DNA of 64,000 nt from Pseudomonas gregormendelii (GCF_017114825.1 NZ_JADEVO010000003.1:1-64000), one strand, 5' to 3'. Positions 36,802-46,589 are shown, counted from the stretch's first letter. Notes: a model not told the origin generated them from the sequence alone. Numbers and translations: made by a program.

Positions 36802-37758
36802 ATGCGCGCCATACCTCTACTTTCGCTTCTGCTCAGTGGCTGGTTCATTGTTCCAGCCCACGCGGATGAAGCCCAGGACTGGTTGACACGGCTGGGCCAT
36901 GCCGAGCAGACGCAAAGCTTTAACGGTACTTTTGTCTACGAGCGTAACGGTAGTTTTTCTACCCACAACATCTGGCATCGTGTCCAGGATGGCAAGGTCC
37001 GCGAGCGTCTACTCCAGCTCGACGGCTCGGCTCAGGAAGTCGTACGTGTTGATGGGCGTACTCAATGCGTCAGCGGCACCCTGATTGCAGGGCTTGGGGA
37101 ATCCTCCAAGTCTGCTGCTCGTGCACTTGATCCACAAAAGCTCAAGAACTGGTATGAAATTGCCGTGATCGGCAAATCGCGTGTGGCTGGGCGTCCAGCA
37201 GTGATTGTTGCGCTGACGCCGCGGGATCAGCATCGCTACGGTTTCGAGCTGCATCTTGATATGGAAACCGGCCTGCCACTCAAATCATTGTTGTTGAATG
37301 ATAAGGGGCAGTTGCTGGAACGCTTCCAGTTCACCCAGCTCAATACTTCCGACGTACCTTCCGACAGTGATTTGCAAGCGGGCGCCGACTGCAAGATGAT
37401 TGTCGCTGATGGCGACAAGACTTCTGCAGCGAACGTTGCGCAAGCCTGGCGTTCGGATTGGTTGCCGCCTGGGTTTGAACTGGTCAGCAGCTCTGCACAC
37501 AAGGATCTCCAGACGAAGACTCAGGTCAGCAGCCTGATGTATGACGACGGCCTGTCTCGATTTTCGGTATTCCTGGAACCTCTGAACGGTGCAACCGTGA
37601 CTGACACACGCACGCAGTTGGGGCCTACTGTGGCGGTTTCGCGGCGCTTGACCACGCCTGAGGGCGAAATCATGGTAACGGTCGTCGGTGAGATTCCGAT
37701 TGGCACCGCTGAGCGAATCGCGCTGTCCATGCGCACTGATGCCACTGCAGCCAAGTAG
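36802..37758 (+). CDS. mucB: Sigma-E factor regulatory protein MucB (RseB)
   Basis: This 318-residue periplasmic protein has a signal peptide (residues 1-21) and two RseB-like domains: an LolA-like N-terminal part (SFNGTFVYERNG, about 34-45) and a C-terminal domain from about 205. It protects MucA from the protease AlgW until lipid or LPS signals bind. It lies 8 bp after mucA. Confidence 0.93.
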   Translation: MRAIPLLSLLLSGWFIVPAHADEAQDWLTRLGHAEQTQSFNGTFVYERNGSFSTHNIWHRVQDGKVRERLLQLDGSAQEVVRVDGRTQCVSGTLIAGLGESSKSAARALDPQKLKNWYEIAVIGKSRVAGRPAVIVALTPRDQHRYGFELHLDMETGLPLKSLLLNDKGQLLERFQFTQLNTSDVPSDSDLQAGADCKMIVADGDKTSAANVAQAWRSDWLPPGFELVSSSAHKDLQTKTQVSSLMYDDGLSRFSVFLEPLNGATVTDTRTQLGPTVAVSRRLTTPEGEIMVTVVGEIPIGTAERIALSMRTDATAAK

Positions 37759-37939
37759 TGAGTCGATAGCGAAATGTTTCGTGAGCATTTCAGTTTGCAA
37801 AACACTCCACAATTTTTTATAGGTCACAGCCTCTCGGCTCTGGCCTTGTTTGTTGTTCCCGGAACAAAAATACCGGCGTATCTTTCCCGGTGTTCCTTGC
37901 TCCATATCGCTTAATCATGCTCGTTGTAACGGGAGCCGT

Positions 37940-39373
37940 ATGTCGATACCACGCTTGAAGTCTTACCTTTCCATTGTCGCCACTGTGCTGGTGCTCGGGC
38001 AGGCCGTCGCCGTACAGGCGGTCGAGTTGCCTGACTTTACCCAACTGGTCGAGCAAGCCTCGCCCGCTGTGGTCAACATCAGTACCACGCAAAAATTGCC
38101 GGACCGCAAAGTATCTGCCGAGGACATGCCCGACCTCGAAGGCCTGCCGCCCATGCTGCGCGAGTTTTTTGAACGCGGCATGCCGCAGCCACGCTCGCCG
38201 CGCTCGCCAAGGGGCGATCGCCAGCAGGCGCAATCCCTGGGCTCGGGGTTCATCATCTCGTCTGACGGCTACATTCTCACCAATAACCACGTGATCGCCG
38301 ATGCCGACGAGATTCTCGTGCGGCTTGCCGATCGTAGCGAACTGAAAGCCAAGCTGGTCGGCACCGATCCACGTTCCGACGTGGCCCTGCTGAAGATCGA
38401 AGGCAAGGACCTGCCCGTTCTGAAACTGGGCAAGTCCCAGGACCTGAAGGCGGGCCAGTGGGTGGTTGCCATCGGTTCGCCGTTCGGCTTTGACCACACC
38501 GTGACCCAAGGCATCGTCAGCGCCATTGGTCGCAGCCTGCCGAACGAAAACTATGTGCCATTCATCCAGACCGACGTGCCGATCAACCCGGGTAACTCCG
38601 GTGGTCCGCTGTTCAACCTGAACGGTGAAGTGGTGGGGATCAACTCGCAGATCTACACCCGCTCCGGTGGCTTCATGGGCGTTTCGTTCGCCATCCCGAT
38701 CGATGTGGCCATGGATGTGTCCAACCAGCTGAAAAGCGGTGGCAAGGTCAGCCGCGGCTGGCTGGGCGTTGTCATTCAGGAAGTGAACAAGGATCTTGCC
38801 GAGTCGTTTGGCCTGGATAAGCCGGCCGGAGCACTGGTTGCGCAGATCCAGGATGACGGCCCTGCTGCCAAGGGCGACCTGCGGGTCGGCGACGTGATCC
38901 TCACCATGAACGGTCAACCGATCGTCATGTCTGCGGACCTGCCGCACCTGGTGGGCGCGCTGAAGGCAGGTTCCAAGGCCAACCTCGAAGTGATCCGTGA
39001 CGGCAAACGCCAGAATGTGGAACTGATCGTTGGCGCGATCCCGGAAGAAGGCAAAGAGCTGGAGACCCTGGCTAAATCCGGCGTCGAGCGCAGCAGCAAT
39101 CGCCTGGGTGTCTCGGTAGCCGAGCTGACTGCCGAGCAGAAGAAAACCTACGACCTCAAGGGTGGCGTGATCATCAAGGAAGTCCAGGACGGTCCTGCTT
39201 CGCTGATCGGCTTGCAGCCCAATGATGTGATCACTCACCTGAACAACCAGGCGATCGGTTCCACCAAGGAGTTCACCGAGATCGCCAAGGCGCTGCCGAA
39301 GAACCGTTCGGTGTCGATGCGAGTCCTGCGTCAGGGTCGTGCCAGCTTCATCACCTTCAAGCTGGCGGAATAA
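37940..39373 (+). CDS. mucD: Periplasmic serine protease MucD (DegP/HtrA-like)
   Basis: This 477-residue protein has a signal peptide (about 1-27), a trypsin-like domain with catalytic triad His117 (TNNHV), Asp147 (SDVAL) and Ser220 (GNSGGP), and two PDZ domains at about 260-350 and 375-470. It degrades misfolded envelope proteins and lowers AlgU activity. It follows mucB directly with 181 bp between them and no mucC gene. The start MSIPRLKS follows ACGGGAG. Confidence 0.95.
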   Translation: MSIPRLKSYLSIVATVLVLGQAVAVQAVELPDFTQLVEQASPAVVNISTTQKLPDRKVSAEDMPDLEGLPPMLREFFERGMPQPRSPRSPRGDRQQAQSLGSGFIISSDGYILTNNHVIADADEILVRLADRSELKAKLVGTDPRSDVALLKIEGKDLPVLKLGKSQDLKAGQWVVAIGSPFGFDHTVTQGIVSAIGRSLPNENYVPFIQTDVPINPGNSGGPLFNLNGEVVGINSQIYTRSGGFMGVSFAIPIDVAMDVSNQLKSGGKVSRGWLGVVIQEVNKDLAESFGLDKPAGALVAQIQDDGPAAKGDLRVGDVILTMNGQPIVMSADLPHLVGALKAGSKANLEVIRDGKRQNVELIVGAIPEEGKELETLAKSGVERSSNRLGVSVAELTAEQKKTYDLKGGVIIKEVQDGPASLIGLQPNDVITHLNNQAIGSTKEFTEIAKALPKNRSVSMRVLRQGRASFITFKLAE

Positions 39374-39393
39374 CACCGGTTGTTGGCTGAATG

Positions 39394-39424
39394 AAAAACC
39401 GCCTCGAGAGAGGCGGTTTTTTTA
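39394..39424. terminator. Rho-independent terminator after mucD
   Basis: AAAAACCGCCTC, loop GAGA, GAGGCGGTTTTTTT; it ends the algU operon and, on the other strand, the bepA transcript. Confidence 0.93.
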
Positions 39425-39450
39425 TGTGCGCAGATTGATGCTCGGGCCGC

Positions 39451-40884
39451 TTAGCCCATCATGTCCTTGACCATTCGTTCCTGTTCCATCAGCTCACGCT
39501 GACGCGCATCGATGCGCGACGACAGCGGGAAGTTGCTGCCTGCCTTGCGCTTGGCGAAATCCAGTTGCTGGATGGCCTGGCGATAGTCGCCCACCAGTGC
39601 AAAGTACTCGGCACGCGCCTGGTGCAGGCCGATGATGTTGCCCGACAGGCCGCGGGTTTCTGCCACCTGGTACCACACGTCCGGATCATCAGGGCGGGAC
39701 TTGAGCAGGCCTTCCAGCGCCTTCTCGGCGTCGGCTGCGCGGTTCTGTTTGAGCAGCAGGTCAACGCGCACCTGGTTGAGCGGGTAGTTGCCGGGGTACT
39801 GGGTAAGCATCCGGTCTACCCGCGCCTGGGCATCCGCCAGGCGATTGTTGGTGATGTCCAGGTCCACTTGCGCCAGGTTGTAGATGATCTCGTTGGGCGA
39901 CTTGGCCAGCAGCAGCTTGAGGTTCTCCCGCGCTTCGTTCAGCTGGCCGCCCTTGATCTGGGCGATTGCCAGGCCATAACGGGCAACGTCGCTTTTCGGA
40001 TTCTCTTCCAGCTGAGCACGAAAACGCTTGGCACCCAGGCCCGGGGTTTCTTCGTAAACCAGTTGCACGCGGGCACGAATCAGCTGGTAGCGCAGCGTAT
40101 CTTCGATGCCGCCGGCTTTAGCCTGCTCGGCCCGGTTACGGGTATCGGCGATGCGCGATTCGGTGACCGGGTGAGTCAGGAGGAATTCCGGGGGCTTGGC
40201 GTCGAAGCGGTACTGGCGCCCCAGGCGCTCGAACATGCTGGGCATCGAGCGCGGGTCGTAACCGGCTTTTTCCAGATTGAGAATGCCGATGCGGTCGGCT
40301 TCCTGTTCGTTCTGGCGGGAAAAGCGGCGCTGTTCCTGGATCGCCGCCGCCTGGCTGCCAGCAATTGCGGCGATCCCGGCATCGCCGGCACCGGCTGCAG
40401 CGATCACGATCCCGGCCAGCAGCGCGGCCATCATGGGCACCTGCATGCGCTGTTGCGCTTCAACGCCACGGGCGAAATGGCGCTGCGACAAGTGAGCCAA
40501 TTCGTGCGCGAGGACCGAGGCGTATTCGCCTTCGGTCTGGGCATTGAGGAACAGGCCACCGTTGACCCCGATAATCCCGCCGGGCGCCGCAAAGGCGTTG
40601 AGCTGCGGACTGTTGATCAGGATGAACTCCAGGCGCCGGTCATTCACCTGGCTGGTTTCCACCAGGCGATAAACGCTGGATTCGACGTAATCCTTGAGCT
40701 GCGGGTCGTTGAGTTGCGAGACCTGGCTGCGCAACAGGGCGAGCCAGGCGCGGCCCAGCTGGTATTCCTGTTGCGGCGAGACGATGGCAGAACTGGCGTC
40801 GCCGAGTGACGGCAGGTCGTCGGCGAAGCCCGGTGAGGCGAGCAGGCAAGCGAGCGTCAGCAGGGTAGGGCGCAGAAAGGTCAT
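39451..40884 (-). CDS. bepA: M48-family beta-barrel assembly protease BepA
   Basis: This 477-residue periplasmic protein has a signal peptide (residues 1-21), an M48 metalloprotease domain with zinc motif HELAH at 127-131 and the third ligand in NEQEADRIG, then TPR repeats in the C-terminal half (residues about 300-460). It matches YfgC/BepA, which assists or degrades outer-membrane proteins such as LptD at the BAM complex. The start at 40884 follows TAAGG; a longer start adds 7 residues. It sits next to the envelope-stress operon. Confidence 0.9.
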   Translation of the reverse strand: MTFLRPTLLTLACLLASPGFADDLPSLGDASSAIVSPQQEYQLGRAWLALLRSQVSQLNDPQLKDYVESSVYRLVETSQVNDRRLEFILINSPQLNAFAAPGGIIGVNGGLFLNAQTEGEYASVLAHELAHLSQRHFARGVEAQQRMQVPMMAALLAGIVIAAAGAGDAGIAAIAGSQAAAIQEQRRFSRQNEQEADRIGILNLEKAGYDPRSMPSMFERLGRQYRFDAKPPEFLLTHPVTESRIADTRNRAEQAKAGGIEDTLRYQLIRARVQLVYEETPGLGAKRFRAQLEENPKSDVARYGLAIAQIKGGQLNEARENLKLLLAKSPNEIIYNLAQVDLDITNNRLADAQARVDRMLTQYPGNYPLNQVRVDLLLKQNRAADAEKALEGLLKSRPDDPDVWYQVAETRGLSGNIIGLHQARAEYFALVGDYRQAIQQLDFAKRKAGSNFPLSSRIDARQRELMEQERMVKDMMG

Positions 40885-40982
40885 GCACAAAGCCTTAGTC
40901 GACAAAGACCTTACTGTAGCCGGACACTTGCCTTCGGACCAGATATTCTAAGCCGTTCAACCGCCAGACCTGGAGTGATGCA

Positions 40983-41222
40983 ATGACTGAAGCTGTAGCC
41001 CATGATGCCGAGCTGGACGCCAGCGGCCTGAGTTGCCCGTTGCCGCTGCTCAAGGCCAAGCTCGAACTCAATCGCCTGGCCAGCGGCGCAGTGCTCAAGG
41101 TCATCGCCACGGATGCGGGGTCGCAGCGCGACTTTCGCATCTTTGCCCGATTGGCCGGTCATACGCTGCTTCGCGAAGAAGATGAAGCAGGCGTGTACCG
41201 CTACTGGTTGAAAAAAGCCTGA
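40983..41222 (+). CDS. TusA-family sulfurtransferase
   Basis: This 79-residue protein has the TusA/SirA fold. The conserved sulfur-carrying cysteine is Cys18 in GLSCPLPLLKAK. It relays persulfide sulfur for tRNA thiolation or other sulfur transfers. It starts 98 bp from the divergent bepA and is followed 32 bp later by an AI-2E transporter, probably in one transcript. Confidence 0.88.
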   Translation: MTEAVAHDAELDASGLSCPLPLLKAKLELNRLASGAVLKVIATDAGSQRDFRIFARLAGHTLLREEDEAGVYRYWLKKA

Positions 41223-41254
41223 ATTGCGTTGGGTTCGTTTCTTAAGGATTTTTG

Positions 41255-42325
41255 ATGTTCAAAGTGTTACGCGACTGGATTCAGCGCTATTTCTCCGACG
41301 AAGAAGCCGTGGTGCTGGCGGTGCTGCTGTTCCTGGCATTTACCGCAGTCCTGACCCTGGGCGGGATGCTCGCGCCTGTGCTTGCAGGCATGGTGCTGGC
41401 TTATTTGATGCAGGGCCTGGTGGTGACGCTCGAACGCCTGCGCGTACCCGGTGGCGCCGCGGTGGGCCTGGTGTTCGCGCTGTTCATGGGTGTGTTACTG
41501 GTGTTTATCGTCGTCGTGGTGCCGTTGCTCTGGCACCAGCTGATCACCCTGTTCAACGAGCTGCCCGGCATGCTCGCCAAATGGCAGTCGTTGCTGTTGC
41601 TGCTGCCGGAACGCTACCCGCATCTGGTATCGGACGAGCAGGTGTTACGGGCGATTGAAGTGGCACGGGGCGAGATCGGCAATTTCGGCCAGTGGGCGCT
41701 GACGTTCTCGCTGTCCAGCCTGCCGCTGCTGGTGAACATCATGATCTACCTGGTCCTGGTGCCGATCCTGGTGTTCTTTTTCCTCAAGGACCGGGAAATG
41801 ATCGGCGAATGGGTCCGCGGCTATCTCCCTCGGGAGCGGGCGCTGATCACCCGCGTGGCCCATGAAATGAACCGGCAGATTGCCAATTACATCCGCGGCA
41901 AGGTCATCGAGATTTTCATTTGCGGCGGCGCGACCTACATCGGCTTCGTGGTGCTGGGCCTTAACTACGCAGCGCTACTGGCGTTGCTGGTCGGCGTCTC
42001 GGTGGTTGTGCCCTACGTCGGCGCCGTGGTGGTGACGGTGCCGGTCTTGCTGATTGCGCTGTTCCAGTGGGGCTGGAGCGATCAGTTCATCTACCTGATG
42101 GCAGTCTACGGCATCATCCAGGTGCTGGACGGCAACGTGCTGGTGCCGCTGCTGTTCTCGGAAGCGGTGAACCTGCATCCGGTGGCGATCATCTGCGCGG
42201 TGTTGTTGTTTGGCGGGTTGTGGGGCTTCTGGGGGGTATTCTTTGCAATTCCCCTGGCGACGCTGTTCAAGGCCGTGCTGGATGCGTGGCCGCGCAAGGA
42301 GCCGGTGGTGGCGCCGCTGCTTTAG
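41255..42325 (+). CDS. AI-2E family transporter (PerM-like)
   Basis: This 356-residue membrane protein has about seven to eight helices. It carries the family's VPYVGAVVVTVP and QVLDGNVLVPLLFSEAVNLHP motifs, and a central amphipathic cytoplasmic part (PGMLAKWQSLLLLLPERYP). Members are annotated as AI-2 exporters or sodium/proton permeases; the true substrate here is unknown. The ATG at 41255 follows TTAAGGATT; a TTG one codon earlier is less likely. Confidence 0.88.
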   Translation: MFKVLRDWIQRYFSDEEAVVLAVLLFLAFTAVLTLGGMLAPVLAGMVLAYLMQGLVVTLERLRVPGGAAVGLVFALFMGVLLVFIVVVVPLLWHQLITLFNELPGMLAKWQSLLLLLPERYPHLVSDEQVLRAIEVARGEIGNFGQWALTFSLSSLPLLVNIMIYLVLVPILVFFFLKDREMIGEWVRGYLPRERALITRVAHEMNRQIANYIRGKVIEIFICGGATYIGFVVLGLNYAALLALLVGVSVVVPYVGAVVVTVPVLLIALFQWGWSDQFIYLMAVYGIIQVLDGNVLVPLLFSEAVNLHPVAIICAVLLFGGLWGFWGVFFAIPLATLFKAVLDAWPRKEPVVAPLL

Positions 42326-42330
42326 GCTGT

Positions 42331-42409
42331 AAAAGATCGCAGCCTGCGGCAGCTCCTACAGGATTTCGCAAATTTCTCTGTAGGAGCTGCCGAAGGCTGC
42401 GATCTTTTC
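42331..42409. repeat. REP pair of the GGCTGCGATC family
   Basis: AAAAGATCGCAGCCTGCGGC with onward AGCTCCTACAG (42331-42361) and its near-exact reverse complement (42379-42409) flank a 17-bp loop. One base differs between the arms. Confidence 0.88.
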
Positions 42410-42414
42410 AAGGG

Positions 42415-42888
42415 TCACGCTTTATTCAAGGCCTGAGCCGCCGCCAACACCGCATCCACATGCCCCGGCACCTTCACACCACGCCACTCCTGGCGCAGCA
42501 CACCGTCCTTATCAATCAGGAAAGTGCTGCGATCCACCCCCATGTACTCCTTGCCATACAGCTTCTTCAGCTTGATCACATCAAACAGCTGGCACAGCGC
42601 TTCTTCCTTGTCGCTGATCAGCTCGAAGTTGAAAGCCTGCTTGGCCTTGAAGTTCTCATGGGACTTGAGGCTGTCGCGGGACACACCGAACACTTCGGTA
42701 TTGGCCGCCTTGAACGCCTCGAGCTGATCACGGAAGCCCTGGCCCTGGGTCGTGCAGCCTGGCGTGCTGTCCTTGGGGTAGAAGTAGATCACCACCTGCT
42801 TGCCCTTGAGACTGGCGAGGTTGACGGTTTGCCCGCTGGTGGCGGGTGCTTCGAAGTCGGCAACCGGTTGGTCGATGGCAACGGCCAT
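42415..42888 (-). CDS. bcp: Thioredoxin-dependent peroxiredoxin (Bcp/PrxQ family)
   Basis: This 157-residue protein has the peroxidatic cysteine Cys45 in FYPKDSTPGCTTQ. It reduces hydroperoxides in the cytosol. The resolving cysteine that E. coli Bcp has five residues later is glutamine here (CTTQGQG), so it is likely a 1-Cys or alternative-resolving type; another Cys occurs in EALCQLF. The AAGGAAG site precedes the start. gcvR lies 11 bp upstream on the same strand. Confidence 0.9.
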   Translation of the reverse strand: MAVAIDQPVADFEAPATSGQTVNLASLKGKQVVIYFYPKDSTPGCTTQGQGFRDQLEAFKAANTEVFGVSRDSLKSHENFKAKQAFNFELISDKEEALCQLFDVIKLKKLYGKEYMGVDRSTFLIDKDGVLRQEWRGVKVPGHVDAVLAAAQALNKA

Positions 42889-42899
42889 GAAAAGCTTCC

Positions 42900-43460
42900 T
42901 TACATTGGGTTCTGTGGGCGCCACGGTTCAATCAGTGCGTCCAGGTTCAGCGCATCGGCGAAATCCAGGAACTGATCGCGCAACCAACTGATCTGCACGC
43001 CGGCAGGCAGGGTCACGGTAAATGTGGCGTTGAGCATGGTGCCGCCGGTCTGAGGCGCCTGATAAGTGTCGCAGGTCAGGTTTTCCAGCTCGACGTTATG
43101 GTCCATGAAGAACTGGCAGAGCTCGTTGATGATGTCCGAGCGATAGGCGGAGCTGACGTAGGCGACGTACGGCAGGGCCTGAGGACGATTCTCCAGGGCT
43201 GCGCTGCGCACTACGTTGACGGTGAAGGCATGCTTCTTGGCCAGGCCCGACAGGCTGCCTTCGAGGCGAGCCAGGGCGTCCCAGCTGCCGGAGATCTCGA
43301 GGACCAACGCACTGCACTCGCCATGACGGGTCAGGCGAGAAGTGACCACGGCGCAGCGATTTTCATGGCTGGCGCGGCACAGGACGTTAGTCAGCTCCAT
43401 AGGGTTGGCGCCGAGGGCACTGATGACAAGGAATTGTTCGCGAACTGTGGGGGTGGACAT
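42900..43460 (-). CDS. gcvR: Glycine cleavage system regulator GcvR (tandem ACT)
   Basis: This is a 186-residue protein made of two ACT domains (residues about 8-80 and 95-170), beginning TVREQFLVISALGANPMEL. It matches GcvR, which binds GcvA to repress the glycine cleavage operon when glycine is low. The pairing with bcp downstream is a known gamma-proteobacterial arrangement. Confidence 0.88.
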   Translation of the reverse strand: MSTPTVREQFLVISALGANPMELTNVLCRASHENRCAVVTSRLTRHGECSALVLEISGSWDALARLEGSLSGLAKKHAFTVNVVRSAALENRPQALPYVAYVSSAYRSDIINELCQFFMDHNVELENLTCDTYQAPQTGGTMLNATFTVTLPAGVQISWLRDQFLDFADALNLDALIEPWRPQNPM

Positions 43461-43786
43461 GCAGCATTCCTAAAGCGATGAGCGGTCGATACCTCAACGG
43501 GCTTTTTTACCGTGCACGAGCCTGCGGATGCGAATTCAGAAAACCCGATGGCAGGTTGCAACACGCTCTATTGAGGCAAGAGCGAAGGGTGGCAACGCTG
43601 GATCGGGGCTTATGATGCCGAAAATGGAGGCTGGAACCCGGCGTACGAGCTTATCAGTACCGATCAAAGTCTGAAGGGTAGCGAAAAGCGGCGCCAAGGG
43701 GAATGGCAGCAGCGCAGTACTTCGCTTGTACAAGCATCTTGGCGCCAGTACCATTACCGCTCTCTTTTTCCGGCAGGAGCGGTTGC

Positions 43787-44665
43787 ATGATTGCGGGCAG
43801 TATGGTGGCACTGGTCACACCCATGGATGCACAGGGTCGTCTCGACTGGGACAGCCTGAGCAAACTGGTGGACTTTCACCTGCAAAACGGCACCCACGCC
43901 ATCGTGGCGGTCGGCACTACAGGTGAATCGGCCACCCTTGACGTGAACGAGCACATCGAAGTGATTCGTTTCGTGGTGAAGCAGGTTGCGGGGCGCATTC
44001 CGGTGATCGCCGGTACGGGCGCCAACTCGACGCGCGAAGCCATCGAGCTGACCACCAACGCGAAGACCGCGGGTGCCGACGCCTGCCTGCTGGTGACGCC
44101 GTATTACAACAAGCCGACCCAGGAAGGCCTGTACCAGCACTTCAAGGCCATCGCCGAAGCTGTCGACATCCCGCAGATCCTCTACAACGTGCCTGGCCGC
44201 ACCGCGTGCGACATGCAGGCCGACACGGTGATTCGCCTGTCGACCGTGAAGAACATCATTGGCATCAAGGAAGCCACCGGCGACCTGTCTCGTGCCAAGG
44301 CCATCCTCGATGGCGTGAGCGAAGACTTCCTGGTGATCTCGGGTGATGATCCGACCGCCGTCGAACTGATCCTGATGGGCGGCAAGGGCAACATTTCGGT
44401 GACCGCCAACGTGGCCCCGCGCGCCATGGCCGACCTGTGCAATGCCGCTCTGAAAGGTGACGCCGTCACGGCCCGCGCCATTCACGAAAAGCTGATGCCA
44501 CTCAATAAAACCCTGTTCATCGAATCCAACCCTATTCCCGTGAAATGGGCGCTGCATGAAATGGGCTTGATGCCGGACGGTATCCGTCTGCCGCTCACCT
44601 GGCTCAGCACTGCCTGTCACGAACCGCTGCGGCAGGCCATGCGCCAGTCCGGCGTCCTGGTTTAA
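43787..44665 (+). CDS. dapA: 4-hydroxy-tetrahydrodipicolinate synthase
   Basis: This 292-residue TIM-barrel enzyme has the Schiff-base lysine in [10 protein letters not shown] (about 161), the triad tyrosine in YNVPGRT and the pyruvate-binding GTTGES motif. It condenses pyruvate with aspartate semialdehyde, the first step of lysine and diaminopimelate synthesis. The start MIAGSMVAL follows GGCAGGAG and gives the exact family length. A 326-bp gap with no ORF lies upstream, opposite gcvR. It heads dapA-bamC-MBL-purC. Confidence 0.97.
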   Translation: MIAGSMVALVTPMDAQGRLDWDSLSKLVDFHLQNGTHAIVAVGTTGESATLDVNEHIEVIRFVVKQVAGRIPVIAGTGANSTREAIELTTNAKTAGADACLLVTPYYNKPTQEGLYQHFKAIAEAVDIPQILYNVPGRTACDMQADTVIRLSTVKNIIGIKEATGDLSRAKAILDGVSEDFLVISGDDPTAVELILMGGKGNISVTANVAPRAMADLCNAALKGDAVTARAIHEKLMPLNKTLFIESNPIPVKWALHEMGLMPDGIRLPLTWLSTACHEPLRQAMRQSGVLV

Positions 44666-44682
44666 TTGAGGAAGTACTACGC

Positions 44683-45798
44683 ATGAAGCGATTGGCCGGA
44701 CTTTCCGCACTAGCCGTGATCATCTCCAGCACCAGTGGCTGTGGATGGGTCTGGGGCCCGGAAGGTTATTTCCGTGACCGTGGTAGCGATTACCTGGAAG
44801 CGCAACAGACTGCACCGATGCAACTGCCACCGGATGTCACCACCGCCAAGCGCCTGGACCCGTTGCTGCCGATCCCGCGCAACGTGGCCGATGACTCCGT
44901 CAAGGGCGAGTACGTCGTGCCTCGTCCGCAACCGCTGACCGCGGCGGCTGACGCCAGTGCCTACTCGTTGCAGAAGAGTGGTGATACTCGCTGGATCGTC
45001 GCGCAGAATCCACCGGCAGAAGCCTGGCCAGTGGCCGTGCAGTTCTTCCAGGACAACGGCTTCCGCCTGGACGAACAGCGCCCGCAAACCGGCGAATTCA
45101 CCACCACCTGGCAGCATTCCGACGAACTGTCCGCCGCCATGGCCAAGCGCCTGAGCGCTGCCGGTGTCGGTAGCGACAGCGAAACCCGCGTGCGGGTGCG
45201 CATCGAGCCGGGCGTGCAGCGCAATACCAGTGAAATCTACGTGGTCAGCGCCGAACGTCCTGCGGGCAGCACTGCCGATGTCGAGTTCACCAACCGTTCG
45301 GTCAACACCGGCCTGGACGCGGCACTGGTCGACGACATGCTCGCGAGCATGAGCCGTATCTCCGAGAAGGGCGGTTCGGTCTCCATGCTGGCTTCGCGTG
45401 ATTTCGATACGCCAAGCCGCGTCAGCCTGAGCGAAGACGGCAGCGGCAACCCGGTCCTGAACATCGGCAACGACCTGGACCGCGCCTGGTCGAGTGTCGG
45501 TCGTGCGCTGGAACAGGGCGAATGGCGAGTTGAAGACATCAACCGCAGCCTGGGCCTGTACTACATCAACCTGGCTGAAAAGGCCGAGAAGAAAGACGAC
45601 AAGCCTGGTTTCTTCAGCAGCCTGTTCGGCAGCGCGCCGAACAAGGAAGAAGTTGAAGCCCGCGCCGAGCGTTATCAGGTTCGCCTGAGCAAGGTGGGTG
45701 AAAACGTCCAGGTCACCGTCGAGAAGAACATCAACACCGTGGCGCCAGCTGATGTGGCGCGCAAAGTGTTGAGCGTGATTCAGGACAACCTGGGCTGA
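44683..45798 (+). CDS. bamC: Outer-membrane assembly lipoprotein BamC
   Basis: This 371-residue lipoprotein has a lipobox ending in STSGC, lipidated at Cys20. An unstructured N-terminal segment (residues 21-90, containing DPLLPIPRNVAD) binds BamD in known BamC. Two helix-grip domains follow. It belongs to the BAM complex that inserts outer-membrane proteins. It lies 17 bp after dapA, the conserved dapA-nlpB order. Confidence 0.93.
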   Translation: MKRLAGLSALAVIISSTSGCGWVWGPEGYFRDRGSDYLEAQQTAPMQLPPDVTTAKRLDPLLPIPRNVADDSVKGEYVVPRPQPLTAAADASAYSLQKSGDTRWIVAQNPPAEAWPVAVQFFQDNGFRLDEQRPQTGEFTTTWQHSDELSAAMAKRLSAAGVGSDSETRVRVRIEPGVQRNTSEIYVVSAERPAGSTADVEFTNRSVNTGLDAALVDDMLASMSRISEKGGSVSMLASRDFDTPSRVSLSEDGSGNPVLNIGNDLDRAWSSVGRALEQGEWRVEDINRSLGLYYINLAEKAEKKDDKPGFFSSLFGSAPNKEEVEARAERYQVRLSKVGENVQVTVEKNINTVAPADVARKVLSVIQDNLG

Positions 45799-45802
45799 TC
45801 TC

Positions 45803-46561
45803 ATGCGTTTTGCCGTTCTCGGCAGCGGTAGCCAAGGGAACGGCACGCTGATAGCCAGCGCTGATACGTATGTGCTGGTGGATTGTGGTTTCTCCCTGCG
45901 GGAAACCGAAAAACGCCTGTTGCGCCTGGGTGTGAACCCGGCGCAGCTGAGCGCGATACTCGTGACCCACGAACATGCCGACCACGTGCATGGCGTGGGT
46001 TTGCTGTCTCGGCGCTACAATCTGCCGGTCTACCTCAGTCGCGGTACCCTGCGCGGGATGCGCAAACCCATTGAACCTGCTGGCCTGCTGGCCGGCGGCG
46101 AGCAACTGCAGATCGGCGCACTGAGCATCGGCGTCATTGCCGTGGCCCATGATGCACAGGAACCGACGCAGTACGTGTTCAGCGATGGTGAGCGGCGCTT
46201 CGGCCTGCTGACCGACCTGGGGTCGTACTGCAACAGGGTGCTGGATGGCTACAAAGACCTCGATGCATTGATGATCGAGTCCAACCATTGCCGTGACATG
46301 CTGGCTCGCGGTCACTACCCGTACTTTCTCAAGCAGCGGGTGGGCGGCGAACTGGGACATTTGAATAACCACCAGGCGGCATTCCTGGTGTCCGAGTTGG
46401 GCTGGCAAGGCCTGCAACACCTGGTCCTGGCCCATCTGAGCAGCAAGAACAACCTGCCGCAGCTGGCCCGGCAATGTTTTGTCGACACCCTCGGGTGCGA
46501 CCCGGACTGGCTGCAACTAGCCGATCAAGATTCAGGGCTCGACTGGCGACACATCGCCTAG
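45803..46561 (+). CDS. MBL-fold metal-dependent hydrolase
   Basis: This 252-residue protein has the zinc motif HEHADH (THEHADHVHG, about residues 55-61) and a later GLLTDLGSYC and IESNHCRDM segment. It belongs to the YycJ/Lactamase_B_2 group of cytosolic metallo-hydrolases, often acting on nucleic acids or cyclic nucleotides. It starts 4 bp after bamC and is followed by purC; this dapA-bamC-MBL-purC order is conserved in Pseudomonas. Confidence 0.88.
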   Translation: MRFAVLGSGSQGNGTLIASADTYVLVDCGFSLRETEKRLLRLGVNPAQLSAILVTHEHADHVHGVGLLSRRYNLPVYLSRGTLRGMRKPIEPAGLLAGGEQLQIGALSIGVIAVAHDAQEPTQYVFSDGERRFGLLTDLGSYCNRVLDGYKDLDALMIESNHCRDMLARGHYPYFLKQRVGGELGHLNNHQAAFLVSELGWQGLQHLVLAHLSSKNNLPQLARQCFVDTLGCDPDWLQLADQDSGLDWRHIA

Positions 46562-46589
46562 CCCACCTACTTAGCAAGCGGAGCCCATC

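Noticed and set aside
37817..39376. 519-codon open frame on the minus strand opposite mucD
   Set aside because: It is antisense to a clear HtrA protease; long antisense frames are usual in GC-rich genes, and the translation lacks any domain pattern.
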